This document shows, piece by piece, positions 9,773 through 23,116 of a stretch of DNA of 64,000 nt; the stretch's first letter is position 1; the number at the start of each line of letters is the position of its first letter. Below the pieces are notes generated by a model. That model was not told the origin of the DNA, made no database searches, and saw only the letters and a list, made by a program, of their open reading frames with translations. Made by a program: the position numbers and the translations under genes. This DNA is from Acidianus manzaensis (lineage in GTDB: Archaea; Thermoproteota; Thermoprotei_A; Sulfolobales; Sulfolobaceae), in the NCBI RefSeq assembly GCF_002116695.1, contig NZ_CP020477.1, positions 248,001 through 312,000 on the forward strand, read 5' to 3'.

Positions 9773-10750
9773 TTACTTTTTATCATCTTTAATTAATATT
9801 CCATCTTTAAATTTTCTATATTTAGTTATTGAAAAGCTAACCTCATCGCCTACATCGTATCTCTGTTTAGAAAATATAACCACTGAACTATCTTTTACTT
9901 TGCAGAATAGATAAATGTTTTCTCCTACTGATTCTATTGATTCTACTATTCCTTTAAACTCTCCTCCTAATAATGTCCATTCGGGTCTGAATCCTATTTC
10001 AATTCCATCTTCATTGATTATACTTCCAGGCAAAAAGTTCATCGGAAAATCTCCTATAAATTCTCCAATCCATTTTGTTTTTGGATATTCATATAATTCC
10101 TCTGGTTTTCCTACTTGTTCAAAAATCCCTTCATGCAACACTGCAATCCTATCTGCTAAGCTCATTGCTTCTTTTTGATCATGAGTAACATAAATAAATG
10201 TTCCATTTAGCTCTTTTTGAATTCTCTTAAGTTCTCCTCTTGCAGTAAATCTAACTCTTGCATCCAAATTAGATAAAGGTTCGTCCAGTAGATAGAAAGA
10301 TGGATCCCTAACTATTGCTCTTGCTATAGCTACTCTTTGCTGTTGTCCTCCGCTTATTTTTGTAACTGGACTATGAAGTATATCTTTAATTTTTAGTAAA
10401 GTTGCTATTCTATCTATTCTTTTTTCTATTTCATCCTTTTTCATATGTCTCATTTTTAAAGGAAACGCTATATTATCATAAACTGTCATATTTGGATATA
10501 ATGCATAGTTTTGAAAAACCATAGCAACATTTCTTTTCTCTGGAGGTAAATTGGTTACATCTTTTCCGTCAACTATTATCTTTCCATTATCAAGTTTCTC
10601 TATTCCAGCTAAAATTCTCAGTAAAGTAGTTTTTCCTGCTCCGCTAGGTCCTAATATTACGAAAAATTCTCCAGTTTCTATTTTTTCTGTTATTCCATTT
10701 ATAACTACTTTACTACCATATTTTTTATATAAATTTTGAAGTTCTATCAT
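9773..10750 (-). CDS. Sugar-type ABC transporter ATP-binding protein (MalK/GlcV-like)
   Basis: A 325-residue ATPase with Walker A GPSGAGKTT (about residues 34-42), Q-loop region NYALYPNMTVYDN, signature ISGGQQQRVAIARA, Walker B FYLLDEPLSNLDAR and switch His VTHDQKEAM, all intact. A C-terminal TOBE/MOP-like domain (about 235-325) identifies the carbohydrate-uptake (CUT1) group. It powers import by the two permeases encoded just upstream; the start ATG overlaps the permease stop. It ends two bases from the convergent 2Fe-2S fusion gene. The substrate is probably an oligosaccharide, but sequence alone does not say which. Confidence 0.93.
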   Translation of the reverse strand: MIELQNLYKKYGSKVVINGITEKIETGEFFVILGPSGAGKTTLLRILAGIEKLDNGKIIVDGKDVTNLPPEKRNVAMVFQNYALYPNMTVYDNIAFPLKMRHMKKDEIEKRIDRIATLLKIKDILHSPVTKISGGQQQRVAIARAIVRDPSFYLLDEPLSNLDARVRFTARGELKRIQKELNGTFIYVTHDQKEAMSLADRIAVLHEGIFEQVGKPEELYEYPKTKWIGEFIGDFPMNFLPGSIINEDGIEIGFRPEWTLLGGEFKGIVESIESVGENIYLFCKVKDSSVVIFSKQRYDVGDEVSFSITKYRKFKDGILIKDDKK

Positions 10751-11546
10751 GATTTTAACCCTCCAGTTAAATATTCACCCTTTAAATATTTTTGTAATGC
10801 AATAGTTAAAATAATTACAGGAATAGTGAATACTAAAGAGAAAGCTACTGCAGCTAATTCATTTCCTCTCGTAATGTTTATGTAAATCTCTATTGGCAAA
10901 GTAGGATGTATTGGAGATAATATAACTGCGTATGTGAACTCGTCCCATGAGAACATCCATGATATTAAAAACGCAGCTGCAATTCCGGGAGAAGCTATAG
11001 GTAACAAAATATTTTTCAAGAATGACCAGGTAGATGCACCATCTATCTTAGCTTGATATTCTATATCCCTAGATACGGTAGAAAAAGTTCCTTGTAGTAT
11101 GAAAACTGCTAAAGGCAAAGTTATCAATTCTTGAACAAAAGCCAAACCTGGTATAGAATCGTATAAACCTAATTTTATGAATTCAGCACTTATTGGAATA
11201 GCAACCACAATTCCAGGCACCATGTTAGTAATTAATAAGAGAATCAATACTGGATAAGCTACTTTTCCCGGTAATCTGCTCAAACCATAACCAGCTGGAA
11301 TTCCTATTATTAAGGCTACTATTCCGACTAATGTAGCTACAGCCAAACTCTTAAAGAATGGACTAATGAAATCATATTGAGTAAAAGCATAGATTAGATT
11401 ACTCAACGTAAAGCCTTTAAAATATAATGGAGGGTATACTGATTCTATAGTATACTTAGCAGGACTAAAGGCTATCATTAATAGTATATACAGAGGAAGT
11501 AAAAAATAAATAGTAAAAATACCTGCAGCTATGTATATTAATTTAC

Positions 11547-11550
<4 letters not shown>
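10747..11550 (-). CDS. Sugar ABC transporter permease (MalG-like)
   Basis: A 267-residue inner-membrane permease with six predicted helices and the cytoplasmic coupling motif AKIDGASTWSFLKNILLPI (EAA loop), which docks on the ATPase. Short length without a periplasmic insertion fits MalG-type subunits. The start ATG overlaps the stop of the preceding permease (ATGA) and is preceded on the coding strand by AGGAGGTGG, one of the strongest ribosome sites in the window. Part of the four-gene operon binding protein, MalF-like, MalG-like, ATPase. Confidence 0.92.
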
Positions 11551-12368
<818 letters not shown>

Positions 12369-12374
12369 TTTAGT

Positions 12375-13721
12375 TCACCCATACAATGGTGCAAATACTC
12401 CTTCTTCATACTCATGAGCTACTGTAGAATTATATGTAGTAGCTAAATAACTATACATTTCAGCATTTGCACTACTTAATATTGATGGAATTTCAGATGT
12501 TGGAGCATGATCTTCTACTATCTGGACAAATACCTTATCAGCTATAGTGTTCCATTCTGATATCCACGGAACAGGTTCTCTAAAGAATGCATTTTGGAAT
12601 GCTTCTAGTTCAGCTTTAAATAGTGCACTTATGTTAGATGGTAAATTGTTATATGCATTAGCATTCACTGCTGGTTCTCCCAATATAGTTATAATGTCTC
12701 TCTGTACTTGAGTTGATAATAAGAACCTTACGAATAGTAATAAATCTGATAGATGAGTAGCACCCTTAGGAATGGCTAATACGTCTCCTCCTACTAAATG
12801 ATCATTATTTACTGGTCCAGAAGGTCCGGGATAGAAACCAACATCAGTAACGTTTAACCCTTCGCTTTCCATTGTAGCATATATGTAAGGCCATTGATAG
12901 TCTAAGATGTAATACTCATTACTAACTAATCCCTTATAACTACCCCAATATCCATGAATATAGTTTGGTGCAAAATAGGCAGATAATTCATCTAAATAAG
13001 TAAATGCTTCTATATCTCCACTATCATTGAAAACGAATGGGTTTCCTCCAGCTTGAACCATCCATTGATATAATTCAGTTGAAGTACTTGCGCCACCATG
13101 TCCTTGAAACATTATGGGTTTAACTCCAGTTTTTTCATAAATTATCTTTGCATCAGACATTAGCTGATTCCAGTTTTGAGGCAATGATAAATTAAGAGCC
13201 TTAAACGTACTTGTATTGTACCATACTAATGGTATATTTCCCCTAAATGGAATAAAGTATATTCCATGGTATACTTGTTGCTCATAATGCATTAAATTAG
13301 TCATAGAAGGAATCATACTAGGAATTGATATATTAACTGAATATGGAGTTAAATTCATTATATCTCCTGCATAAAGCAATTCCCCTATAACCATATTATC
13401 CTCTGCTATTACTGTTGATCCAACATCTCCAGCTTTTTCTAATGATTCTATACTAGTTACAATATCATCCGCACTTTCAACAACTAAGCTAACCTTGATA
13501 TTTGGATGTGCAGCCTCAAATTCAGGAATTATTACATCATCAAATGCCTTAGCTTCCGAAGGAGCTAAATCATCGTAATAAGTTATAGTAACTACCTTTT
13601 TGCTAGGATGTGAAATAGTATAATAATAGTATCCTCCACCTGCAGCAGCTGCTATTATTATTACCACTATTAATATAGCTATTCCTTTGCCTATTCCTTT
13701 TATTAATTTATTTCGATTCAT
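12375..13721 (-). CDS. Sugar ABC transporter extracellular binding protein
   Basis: A 448-residue type-1 extracellular solute-binding protein. A short Lys-rich N-terminus (MNRNKLIKGIGKG) precedes a long hydrophobic stretch (IAILIVVIIIAAAAGGGYYYY). This resembles the class III, pilin-like signal that Sulfolobus sugar-binding proteins use with peptidase PibD, leaving the protein anchored by its hydrophobic helix. The mature domain starts KKVVTITYYDDLAPSEAKAF and contains the binding-protein motif GVKPIMFQGHGG. It is the first gene of the operon and captures the sugar at the cell surface. Aromatic-rich segments such as WNSxADK-like WNTIADK fit carbohydrate stacking. Substrate unknown. Confidence 0.88.
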   Translation of the reverse strand: MNRNKLIKGIGKGIAILIVVIIIAAAAGGGYYYYTISHPSKKVVTITYYDDLAPSEAKAFDDVIIPEFEAAHPNIKVSLVVESADDIVTSIESLEKAGDVGSTVIAEDNMVIGELLYAGDIMNLTPYSVNISIPSMIPSMTNLMHYEQQVYHGIYFIPFRGNIPLVWYNTSTFKALNLSLPQNWNQLMSDAKIIYEKTGVKPIMFQGHGGASTSTELYQWMVQAGGNPFVFNDSGDIEAFTYLDELSAYFAPNYIHGYWGSYKGLVSNEYYILDYQWPYIYATMESEGLNVTDVGFYPGPSGPVNNDHLVGGDVLAIPKGATHLSDLLLFVRFLLSTQVQRDIITILGEPAVNANAYNNLPSNISALFKAELEAFQNAFFREPVPWISEWNTIADKVFVQIVEDHAPTSEIPSILSSANAEMYSYLATTYNSTVAHEYEEGVFAPLYG

Positions 13722-13975
13722 GATAAACTCGTAATATCATTTGCTATTATTATTTAAAAAATTAATGTTCAGTAAGCTAGCTTATATTTTTTAAATATAA
13801 CATAAATCATCATGAGTTTTTTCTATATACCGTTATTTTTGTTAAAACTTTAATTAAGAGATTTATTAAATAAAGAAGTATTTTTAAGAATCAAAATAGA
13901 AAAAAATAATAAAAATATTATCAAATAACTAAGAAAAACAAAAATAACAATAATAAAAAATAAAAAGAAAATACC

Positions 13976-15553
13976 TTATAATGATTTTGTTATTTCCTCT
14001 TCCTTTATCTTAGCTTTAGGTCTCCAGCCTAATGCATAAGCTATACCAGTACCTACTCCAGCTATTATTAAGTTAATAGCCAACGAAATCAGCGCAATAT
14101 ATATGGAACCTATAGGAGTCGCCATAAATACACTTTCTTTAGAATAAAAGAATAAACCAACACCAGAAAACACACCAGCCAAAAGCCCAGCACTTAATGA
14201 ATATTTCTCTAATTTATGAGTAAATAATCCTAGAAATATTGGTGGCATTGCTTGAGCAACTATTATACCACCTAAAAGCTGCAAAGTTATAGCATAACCA
14301 GGAACAGCAAAAATAAAACCTAAAGCCAAAAACTTGAATACAGCGGACATCCACTTAGCTAAAGTAGATTCAGTCTTTTCTCCTAATGGCTTAAATTCCT
14401 TGACTATATTCCTGACAAATAGATTAGATATCGCTATAGCCATAATAGCCGCAGGAACTAATCCACCAATAAATACACCAACTAAAGCAATACCAACAAA
14501 CCATCCTGGTAACTCATATGCTATAGTAGCAGGAACTACTAAGTCAGTAGCAGCTGACTTTCCAATATATGGAGATATGGCAGTTATAGCGCTTAATGCA
14601 GGAGATACCGCATATACTAAAATTCCTATTAATGCTAAAAACACTAATCCAATACCATAAATAGGCAATAAAGAAGTACTCATCTTAAGCTGTTTTTTGC
14701 TATTAGAGCTTAAAGAACCATTAATAGCATGAGGATATAAATATAGAGCTATTGAACTACCTAACGCTAACGAAAAGAACGCAGGAATTTCCTTACTTGG
14801 TAAAGAGGAAAATAGCGGAGCCTTAGAAGCAGGTATATCAGAAAATGCTACGTGAAATCCTCCTATAGCTATCGGAACAGCAACTATAGTAACTATCACT
14901 GTAAGCCATATTAACGCATCCTTAAAAATTCCAGTTAAAGTAGCACCTCTTAAACCACTGGTATAAGTGAAAGCTGCAAGAATAATAAAAGCTATAACTA
15001 AAGATACTTCATTAATTAAAGTTAAAGAAGAAGCACTACTAGTACCTATTCCCAGACCTAGAAGAAGCATTGTTAATGAAGCTTTCATTCCAACAATTTG
15101 TAAAGCAATATAAGGTAATTCAGCAACAATTCCTACTAAAGCTACAATAATAGCTAACATCCTGCTATCGAATCTATCTTTTACGAAATCGGCAGCGGTA
15201 ACATAACCTTTGTTCCTTGAAACAGTCCATAATCTAGGCATAGTTAATAATGCAATACCAAAAGCCCATGCAACGTAAGGTACTGCAAAGAAGTAAAGTG
15301 ATCCTACACCAAATAGCGCTGCAGGAACAGCTATGAAAGTATAAGCTGTGTATAAATCAGCTCCCATTAAAAACCAAACAGTAAATACCCCGAGTCTTCT
15401 ACCAGCTAATCCCCATTCATGAAGTTTATTTAGATCTCCTTTCCTCCATCTAGCTCCGTAAAAACCTAAGAATATAAAAACAGCGAAAAGTACTAAAAAG
15501 ACTGCAAGCGTAGCGTCATCTATATTAGACTTTGGAATAGCTATCATTTTCAT
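13976..15553 (-). CDS. Sodium:solute symporter family (SSS) transporter
   Basis: A 525-residue membrane protein with about thirteen hydrophobic segments. It belongs to the SSS family (PutP/ActP/DUF-linked group): the first helices carry [22 protein letters not shown], a region near the sodium site, and the protein begins after a cytoplasmic KWR...[17 protein letters not shown] segment typical of this group. Likely substrate is an organic acid or amino acid. An ATGA overlap with the small DUF3311 gene upstream and GGAGG before the ATG show co-translation. A downstream acyl-CoA synthetase could activate an imported acid; this is inference from position. Confidence 0.88.
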   Translation of the reverse strand: MKMIAIPKSNIDDATLAVFLVLFAVFIFLGFYGARWRKGDLNKLHEWGLAGRRLGVFTVWFLMGADLYTAYTFIAVPAALFGVGSLYFFAVPYVAWAFGIALLTMPRLWTVSRNKGYVTAADFVKDRFDSRMLAIIVALVGIVAELPYIALQIVGMKASLTMLLLGLGIGTSSASSLTLINEVSLVIAFIILAAFTYTSGLRGATLTGIFKDALIWLTVIVTIVAVPIAIGGFHVAFSDIPASKAPLFSSLPSKEIPAFFSLALGSSIALYLYPHAINGSLSSNSKKQLKMSTSLLPIYGIGLVFLALIGILVYAVSPALSAITAISPYIGKSAATDLVVPATIAYELPGWFVGIALVGVFIGGLVPAAIMAIAISNLFVRNIVKEFKPLGEKTESTLAKWMSAVFKFLALGFIFAVPGYAITLQLLGGIIVAQAMPPIFLGLFTHKLEKYSLSAGLLAGVFSGVGLFFYSKESVFMATPIGSIYIALISLAINLIIAGVGTGIAYALGWRPKAKIKEEEITKSL

Positions 15554-15747
15554 TCAGCCTCCTTAACGCCATATGAAATTCCAAAAAATATAGCACTAGT
15601 TACGACTAACATTACTGTTTGATACCAGTAAAAGAACGGTAGACCTAATAATTCTGGAGAAACTTTATTGAAAAGCGGAAAAATTGAATATAATACTATA
15701 TCTACAATTAACGCTATAAATACGGCTACATAAAATTTAGTTCTCAT
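15550..15747 (-). CDS. DUF3311 small membrane partner of the symporter
   Basis: A 65-residue protein with two transmembrane helices separated by a short loop containing [13 protein letters not shown], the conserved PF(L)[13 protein letters not shown] motif of DUF3311. Such proteins are regularly encoded immediately before SSS symporters and are thought to be small accessory subunits. It overlaps the symporter start by four bases. Confidence 0.8.
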   Translation of the reverse strand: MRTKFYVAVFIALIVDIVLYSIFPLFNKVSPELLGLPFFYWYQTVMLVVTSAIFFGISYGVKEAE

Positions 15748-16060
15748 TTTTATCGTATAATAATACTTTAGAGTATAATAAAAGTACTTATTTTAATTAA
15801 CATGGACTAATATATAAACTTTAATTTATCTATATAAACAATTATTGAAGAATTCCTATGAAATATTAAATACATTAATAAGTATAATTTATAGTTAATA
15901 AATGTGGAAAACTTTATACCCCCTTGAGAGATCACTCAATAAGATTGTATTCTAAGTAGCTAAAAAAGCTTTAACAAAAATAAATAATCTCTAAAAGTAA
16001 CTATTTCTACGCATTCTTATCTATGTTTAATGTAAAATCTGAATATGATAAAATTAGTTA

Positions 16061-17554
16061 TTATTTTTTAAGTAAATAGCGTTGAATCTTACCGCTTTCA
16101 GTCTTAGGAAGTTTAGATACGAAATCTACTTTCTCTAAATGAACATGTTTAGAATATTTGCTATTGACAAAATCTATAAGTTCCTTCTTTAGCTTATCGT
16201 CTCCCTTAAATTCAGGCTTTAAAACTACATAAGCATGAAGAACATGACCCCTAACTTCATCGTCGTCAGCTACTACAGCAGATTCTAAAACAGCAGGATG
16301 CTCAATTAGAACACTCTCTACTTCAAATAGACCTACTCTATAACCAGAAACTTTCACAACATCATCCTTTCTCCCTATAAACCAGAAGTACTCATCTTCA
16401 TCTTTAGTAGCGTTATCCCCGGTTAAATACCATTCACCTCTAAAAGCTTCATTCGTTTTTTCTAAGTTATTTAAATACCCTAGAAAATGAAAACCAGTAC
16501 ATTTTTTCACAGCTATATTCTCTTCTATGATATCTACATCATATCCTGGAGCCGGAAGACCCATACTGCCCGGCTTTACTTCCTCATCATATCCCCATCC
16601 GTTGTATACTACCATTCCCACTTCAGTCTGCCCATAATGATCCTTAACCAACAAGTTATAATTATCCTTAAACCACTTTATTACTTCAGGATTCAGAGGT
16701 TCTCCTGCTGAACTTGCTCTATCCAAAACTAGATTATACTTTTCCTTAATACTTCTTGCAAGCATTCTATAAGCTGTAGGAGCAAAGGCAAAATTAGTAA
16801 TCTTATTTTCTTCTAGAAATTGCATTGTCCTTTTAGGATCAAAAGGTTCATCTAAAAATATAACAGAATTACCAAAAAGTAAAGGACCTATTATACCATA
16901 GTATAAACCATATGCCCAACCTGGATCTGCACCATTCCAAAAAGTATCATTTTCTCTCAACCCTATTCCATATTTCATGTAAACGTAAGTATTTAGGAAA
17001 AGTCGTTTTGAAATTAAAGCTCCTTTAGGTTTGCCCGTAGTTCCAGAAGTATATAACAGTATTACAGGATCGTCCCAAGAAACATGCTCTACTTCTTTCA
17101 ATTCACCTGATTTAAGTGAGTCTAATTCAGAAAGAGAAATCTTTTTTACGTCTTCAATTTTATCGCACTGATCATCTTGACAAAAGATGAGCTTTGGTTT
17201 AACGTCAGAAATCCTCATTTTTATAGCTTCACTACCAAATGCAGTAAAAAGAGGCTGATAAATAGCACCTAGGGATAAAGTAGCTAAAAGAACTATAACT
17301 TGCTCAATTTTCTTAGAAGCTATAACGCTAATAACATCACCTTTTTTAATTCCTTCATTTTCTCTTAAATAAGAAGCAAGATGTAGAGACTTTACTCTTA
17401 ATTCATTAAAAGATAATCTACTTTTTTCATCGTTTTTATATCTTATTACTGCATCAGATTCATGATTAGTTAAGAAATTAATTGGATTCAACTCAAACTG
17501 TTTCATAATTATATTCCAATCGAAAGTTTTTCGGACTTCAGAATATGATACCAT
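16061..17554 (-). CDS. AMP-forming acyl-CoA synthetase (acetyl-CoA synthetase-like)
   Basis: A 497-residue adenylate-forming enzyme. Motifs in order: P-loop-like LLYTSGTTGKPKGA, DHYGQTEVG, LTGDNATKDEDEYFWFIGRKDDVVK and a C-terminal SGKIQRYLL whose Lys is the adenylation Lys of the family. It converts a carboxylic acid, ATP and CoA into acyl-CoA, AMP and PPi. The order of motifs and the length suggest the medium-chain acyl-CoA synthetase/acetyl-CoA synthetase group; the protein is shorter than typical Acs (about 650 residues), lacking much of the N-terminal region. It is monocistronic and divergent from the 3-hydroxyacyl-CoA dehydrogenase. Confidence 0.9.
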   Translation of the reverse strand: MVSYSEVRKTFDWNIIMKQFELNPINFLTNHESDAVIRYKNDEKSRLSFNELRVKSLHLASYLRENEGIKKGDVISVIASKKIEQVIVLLATLSLGAIYQPLFTAFGSEAIKMRISDVKPKLIFCQDDQCDKIEDVKKISLSELDSLKSGELKEVEHVSWDDPVILLYTSGTTGKPKGALISKRLFLNTYVYMKYGIGLRENDTFWNGADPGWAYGLYYGIIGPLLFGNSVIFLDEPFDPKRTMQFLEENKITNFAFAPTAYRMLARSIKEKYNLVLDRASSAGEPLNPEVIKWFKDNYNLLVKDHYGQTEVGMVVYNGWGYDEEVKPGSMGLPAPGYDVDIIEENIAVKKCTGFHFLGYLNNLEKTNEAFRGEWYLTGDNATKDEDEYFWFIGRKDDVVKVSGYRVGLFEVESVLIEHPAVLESAVVADDDEVRGHVLHAYVVLKPEFKGDDKLKKELIDFVNSKYSKHVHLEKVDFVSKLPKTESGKIQRYLLKK

Positions 17555-17808
17555 ACATTACTTTATTAAATTAACATTTTTAAAATCTTATGTTTTACAT
17601 TTTTCTTAAAGAAAAAATTTTAATATATTTATGAATAGGAAGATAAAATCATATCTCATTTCTTTGATACAAGAGTATAAAAATAGTCAATTCAGCTGAC
17701 TGAATATTTTCCTCAAAGCTTTTAACCATATGCTTTCTCTTTAGTCTTTTATCTTCACGAAATCGACTAATCTTTTAAGTTAAGAATTATAAATATATAA
17801 TGATCATA

Positions 17809-18897
17809 ATGAAAATTAACAAATTTACAGTAATAGGAGCAGGAACTATGGGTCACGGAATAGCAGAACTTGCATTAATAGCAGGATACGAAGTATGGTT
17901 AAACGACGTTAACGATGAAATACTTAAAAACGCTTTAAATAAAATTAAGTGGAGCTTAACAGAATTACAAAAGAAAGGAAAACTTAAAGGAGAGACTGAC
18001 CAGATACTGTCTAGAATTCACACTACTTCAAATCTCGAAGAAGCGCTAAAAGATACTGACTTCATGGTAGAGGCTGTCATAGAAGACATTAATCTAAAAT
18101 CAAAAATTTTTGCTAAAGCAGACGAAGTTTCGGATGGTATCTTAGCAACAAACACCAGCAGTTTGCCCATAAGTGAAATAGCTGAATCAACGAAAAAACC
18201 AGAAAGAGTAATAGGAATGCACTTCTTTAACCCCCCAGTTTTAATGCCACTAGTAGAAATAATAAAAGGAAAATTAACATCAGATAACACTGTAAAAGAA
18301 ACGTTTCAAGTTACGAAAAACTTAGGAAAGGAACCGGTATTAGCTAAAAAGGATATCCCGGGATTTATAGTAACTAGGATACTTTTCAGATTGTTAGAAA
18401 CTTCATGTTACCTAGTTGAGTCAGGGAAAGCTACAATAGAAGACGTAGACTATACAGCAAAAACAGAATTAGGATTTCCAATGGGAGTATTCTTACTTCA
18501 AGATAATATAGGAATAGATGTAGATTATTTGATTATGAATTCAATGACAAAAAGAGGTTTTGAAATATATAATTGTGAAATAATCAAAGAGAAATTTGAA
18601 AAAAAGGAATACGGAGTAAAATCTGGTAAGGGATTTTACACTCATCCAGCTAAAATAGTTTCAGGAAAAATCATAGATCCTTCCTTCATTATATCGTCTG
18701 CAGTGAATGAAGCTTATTTCTTATTAAAAGAGGATGTAGCATCTAAAGATGATATAGACAAATCATGTAAATTAGGACTAGGATGGCCAAAAGGAATATT
18801 CGATTACGCTAATCAGATAGGATTAGACAAAATAAGAAATATATTGGAATTTCTAGAAAAAGAAACTGGAGAAAAGCATTTCGAACCACAATTTTAG
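17809..18897 (+). CDS. 3-hydroxyacyl-CoA dehydrogenase
   Basis: An NAD-dependent enzyme of about 362 residues that oxidises (S)-3-hydroxyacyl-CoA to 3-oxoacyl-CoA. It has the Rossmann motif IGAGTMGHGIAELALIAG, the active-site HFFNPPVLMPLVEI with the catalytic His, and the helical C-terminal domain with the second half-domain repeat common in archaeal two-domain forms. No enoyl-CoA hydratase is fused. I choose ATG 17809 because the TATA stretch at 17786-17796 is about the right distance for a leaderless transcript there; ATG 17800 would add three residues. Confidence 0.92.
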   Translation: MKINKFTVIGAGTMGHGIAELALIAGYEVWLNDVNDEILKNALNKIKWSLTELQKKGKLKGETDQILSRIHTTSNLEEALKDTDFMVEAVIEDINLKSKIFAKADEVSDGILATNTSSLPISEIAESTKKPERVIGMHFFNPPVLMPLVEIIKGKLTSDNTVKETFQVTKNLGKEPVLAKKDIPGFIVTRILFRLLETSCYLVESGKATIEDVDYTAKTELGFPMGVFLLQDNIGIDVDYLIMNSMTKRGFEIYNCEIIKEKFEKKEYGVKSGKGFYTHPAKIVSGKIIDPSFIISSAVNEAYFLLKEDVASKDDIDKSCKLGLGWPKGIFDYANQIGLDKIRNILEFLEKETGEKHFEPQF

Positions 18898-18969
18898 ATT
18901 TTTCTAAGAATCTGAAGAAGAAAAAATTCTATTTGAGCCTTTTAAATTGCTCCTCTGATCATTATTAGT

Positions 18970-19212
18970 GTGAACTACTCCACACTTACTACAGAGCATC
19001 CCAACCTAGCGATTTCCTGCTTCTTTAGGGAAACTTACTGTACACCACCTCACTAGGTAATATACAGTAGAGGTTCAACATTCACAGGCAGTCTAACCCT
19101 CATCAGCCAGCTCTTACAGCCAAGTAGGGCAAAATAAAAATGTTTTTCCTACATATATCTATAAGGGGCTATCCATTCCCAGCCTTTCTGATGGAGACTT
19201 CCGCCCCCTTAA
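18970..19212 (-). mobile_element. IS200/IS605-derived non-autonomous palindromic element, copy A
   Basis: About 243 bases without an ORF, alignable over its whole length with 49902-50142. Shared blocks include ATTTCCTGCTTCTTT, CTGTACACCACCTCACTAGG, TACAGTAGAGGTT, AGCTCTTACAGCCAAG and CTATAAGGGGCTAT...CTTCCGCCCC. Several hairpins are predicted (TTTCC/GGAAA, CTGTA/TACAG enclosing ACCT/AGGT, AAGGGG/CCCCTT). On the minus strand the end GGAGTAGTTCAC is like the right ends of archaeal IS605-type tnpB elements, where the guide RNA scaffold is encoded. Both ends are present but no transposase, so it is a PATE/MITE-type relic. The IS family assignment is from memory of such ends, not from a search. 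Confidence 0.7.
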
Positions 19213-19350
19213 CCCCCATTTATATTAAAGTTATGAAACCGCTTTTATTTATGAACACTAAGATGACTCTTACTCCCTAGTAAAAAGGATACTGTATGCG
19301 TATAACTACTGTATTTAATAATTTTTATATTAAAACTCAAAATTAAAGAT

Positions 19351-20205
19351 TTAGCTAGCTTCACTAATAATATTTGAGAATTCATTAGCTTCGTCTTGTA
19401 TTGCACTACCCATAGATAAGGAAGATAAATCATTGGACTTTATAGCCTGAAATATTTGAGTAGGAGTATATCCAGACTGAGACAATATTACTGGCAAATT
19501 ACCTCCATCAACTGATTGCAAATCCCCAATTAACATCCAAGTTCCTTTTGGCCCACTAATAATTACCATCGTGGTAATATGATTAGGATTACCTAGATAA
19601 GCTATTGGTGCATCTTGATTAGGCATATTTTCACTTAATTCGTATTGATATATTATATTGTATAATCCAGAAGGTAATTCAGACTGTAACTCTGCTTCTT
19701 CCACTGGAATTATATTATTAGTTGAAATAAAAGTACCATTAGGTAAACTAGCAGTTCCATTTGAAGTATATATTCTTCCTAATATATATATAGGAATAAA
19801 GTTTACGTTAGAGTTAGGCGTAAATCCATTGAAAATCAATCCAGGAACTCTACCAGAATAACTACTTGACAATTGTTCTACATCAGAATAATTAGGAGAA
19901 GCATTCAATACACCATAATGACTTAAAGCAATATATAATCCCCAAGAATTTGTAGCTCCTAAAGGACAACCATACCAACTAATAAAATATACGTTAACAT
20001 TATTGCCAGAAGCAAAATCTTGTGATGAGACTTTATAGAATTGAAAGAAAGGATCAGAAGCAGCTTGAGAGTTATGAGTAATAGCTGGAACTACAAATAT
20101 TGCAACTAAAATTACAGCCAAAACTATAAAGGGAATATAAATTAATTTACTATCACTTTGCTGTTTCTTCTTCCTCTTATTATTTTTTGTGACCTTTGAA
20201 CCCAT
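19351..20205 (-). CDS. DUF929 family membrane-anchored protein
   Basis: A 284-residue protein. A Lys-rich cytoplasmic tail and one transmembrane helix (about residues 20-43, YIPFIVLAVILVAIFVVPAI) are followed by an extracytoplasmic domain with FISWYGCPLGATNSWGLYIA, the hallmark of DUF929, a family found almost only in Sulfolobales. The WYGCPLG segment recalls a one-Cys thioredoxin-like active site, but redox activity is not proven. Leaderless, apparently monocistronic. It flanks the palindromic element copy A. Confidence 0.88.
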   Translation of the reverse strand: MGSKVTKNNKRKKKQQSDSKLIYIPFIVLAVILVAIFVVPAITHNSQAASDPFFQFYKVSSQDFASGNNVNVYFISWYGCPLGATNSWGLYIALSHYGVLNASPNYSDVEQLSSSYSGRVPGLIFNGFTPNSNVNFIPIYILGRIYTSNGTASLPNGTFISTNNIIPVEEAELQSELPSGLYNIIYQYELSENMPNQDAPIAYLGNPNHITTMVIISGPKGTWMLIGDLQSVDGGNLPVILSQSGYTPTQIFQAIKSNDLSSLSMGSAIQDEANEFSNIISEAS

Positions 20206-20595
20206 TAATTAAACTTCATTACAACCTAATTTAAATTTTTTCCATAAATTTATACGCTTATATTTACTTATAGATAAAAAAATTAAATAAAATCCTATTC
20301 TAAGATAAAATTTTAATAATCAGAATAACTTCTACAGTCTAGTCAAAAAGAATAGCTAACGGAGACTAACACTTTATGAAAACATTTAATCTACACACAA
20401 ATAAGATTGACTACTTTTTATAATAAAAAGACAAAAGTTTAAAATCAAATATAATTTGATTGAGAGAATTTACGTTATCTTTTTTAACCGTTAAGATTTT
20501 CCGTAAACTGCTAAAAGAAATTACCTAATTATTACATAGAATATATTTATTATAATAAGTAATAATCTGAATAGAGATCTCATTAATCTTTTATT
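20206..20595. other. Intergenic region, no feature seen
   Basis: 390 AT-rich bases between the DUF929 gene and the convergent GNAT gene end. They contain the promoter of the DUF929 gene near 20230-20250 and otherwise only short, stop-rich frames. Confidence 0.5.
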
Positions 20596-21084
<489 letters not shown>

Positions 21085-21349
21085 CTAAAGTATAAATACT
21101 TATCCGAATGATTCATACATTAGTTGAATTAATTAAACATCTTGAAAAGTACATGATAAATCAGAGATAAAAATAACCATCAATAAGAGCCGATAGAACC
21201 AATTTTTTAACATCAATAAAAATATTCCTTTTGTCAATTTTACTAAAATTAAAATAGCAGATAAGTTTTTATCTGTTCAGTTAGACATATAAAACTAAAT
21301 TATGTTTTCCTCATTACTAAAATGAGTTATACCATCTTTGCTAACTAAT

Positions 21350-22388
<1,039 letters not shown>

Positions 22389-22595
22389 ATAGAGTAGAAA
22401 GTAAAAAGCATTATTATACTTCCCTTATAGTCTCAAAATATAAATAGAAATAAAAATTTTGTAGAAAATCCGAGAAGTTAATAGAAATAACATAATTTTT
22501 TGTCTTAGGCTAAAAGATTGAACTCTGTATCAGCTAGCATAAAAAACTCACTCTAATCTACCAGGTTTATATTTTTCGGAGTATTTTATAATATA

Positions 22596-23116
22596 ATGAT
22601 TACATCAATTTCAATAAATAACTTTAGAGGGATTAAAGAGCTTAACATAGAAAATTTTGGAGATATAAATGTATTTATAGGAAGAAATAATACTGGTAAG
22701 TCTTCTATTTTGGAAGCATTATACTTAACATCGCTCACGGATTCCTTGAAAGATCCTATTATTGGAAAAGATTCTATTGTAGGAGGAGATAAAATTTCCT
22801 ATCTTTTAACTAGGAGAGAAACTTTTGAAACACTTGATAGGCCTAGATTAAGTAATATAAACAATCTTGATCCTAAATTATTAAGATATAATTATATAAA
22901 CAAAATTTCTATCACTCTTAAGGAACAAAATAAAGAAATATCAATAAGAGAAAAAGACATAAGTGATTTATCATCTACATCTACAACTATGATTACCCCT
23001 TTAATATACTAGGAAAATCATTTAATGTAGAGGAATCATTACCGCAATCTTTGCCTATTTTATTCGAGTACGTTGATACCTCAAAGAGTTCGCTTCTTTA
23101 TCCATCACAATATTAG
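22596..23116 (+). pseudogene. Broken RecF/OLD-like AAA ATPase
   Basis: The N-terminal 138 residues (to 23012) are a clear ABC-type AAA ATPase start: ITSISINNFRGIKELNIENFG and Walker A GRNNTGKSSILEAL. The frame stops at 23010-23012. In the frame shifted by one base, starting before the CCCC at about 22995, the protein continues as NYDYPFNILGKSFNVEESLP to LFEYVDTSKS and stops again at 23114-23116. Family members are usually 350-450 residues, so the signature, Walker B and C-terminal half are lost. A TATA-like GGTTTATATTTTT at 22563-22575 remains. Related proteins include Abi/OLD-type defence ATPases, but the family here is uncertain. Confidence 0.75.
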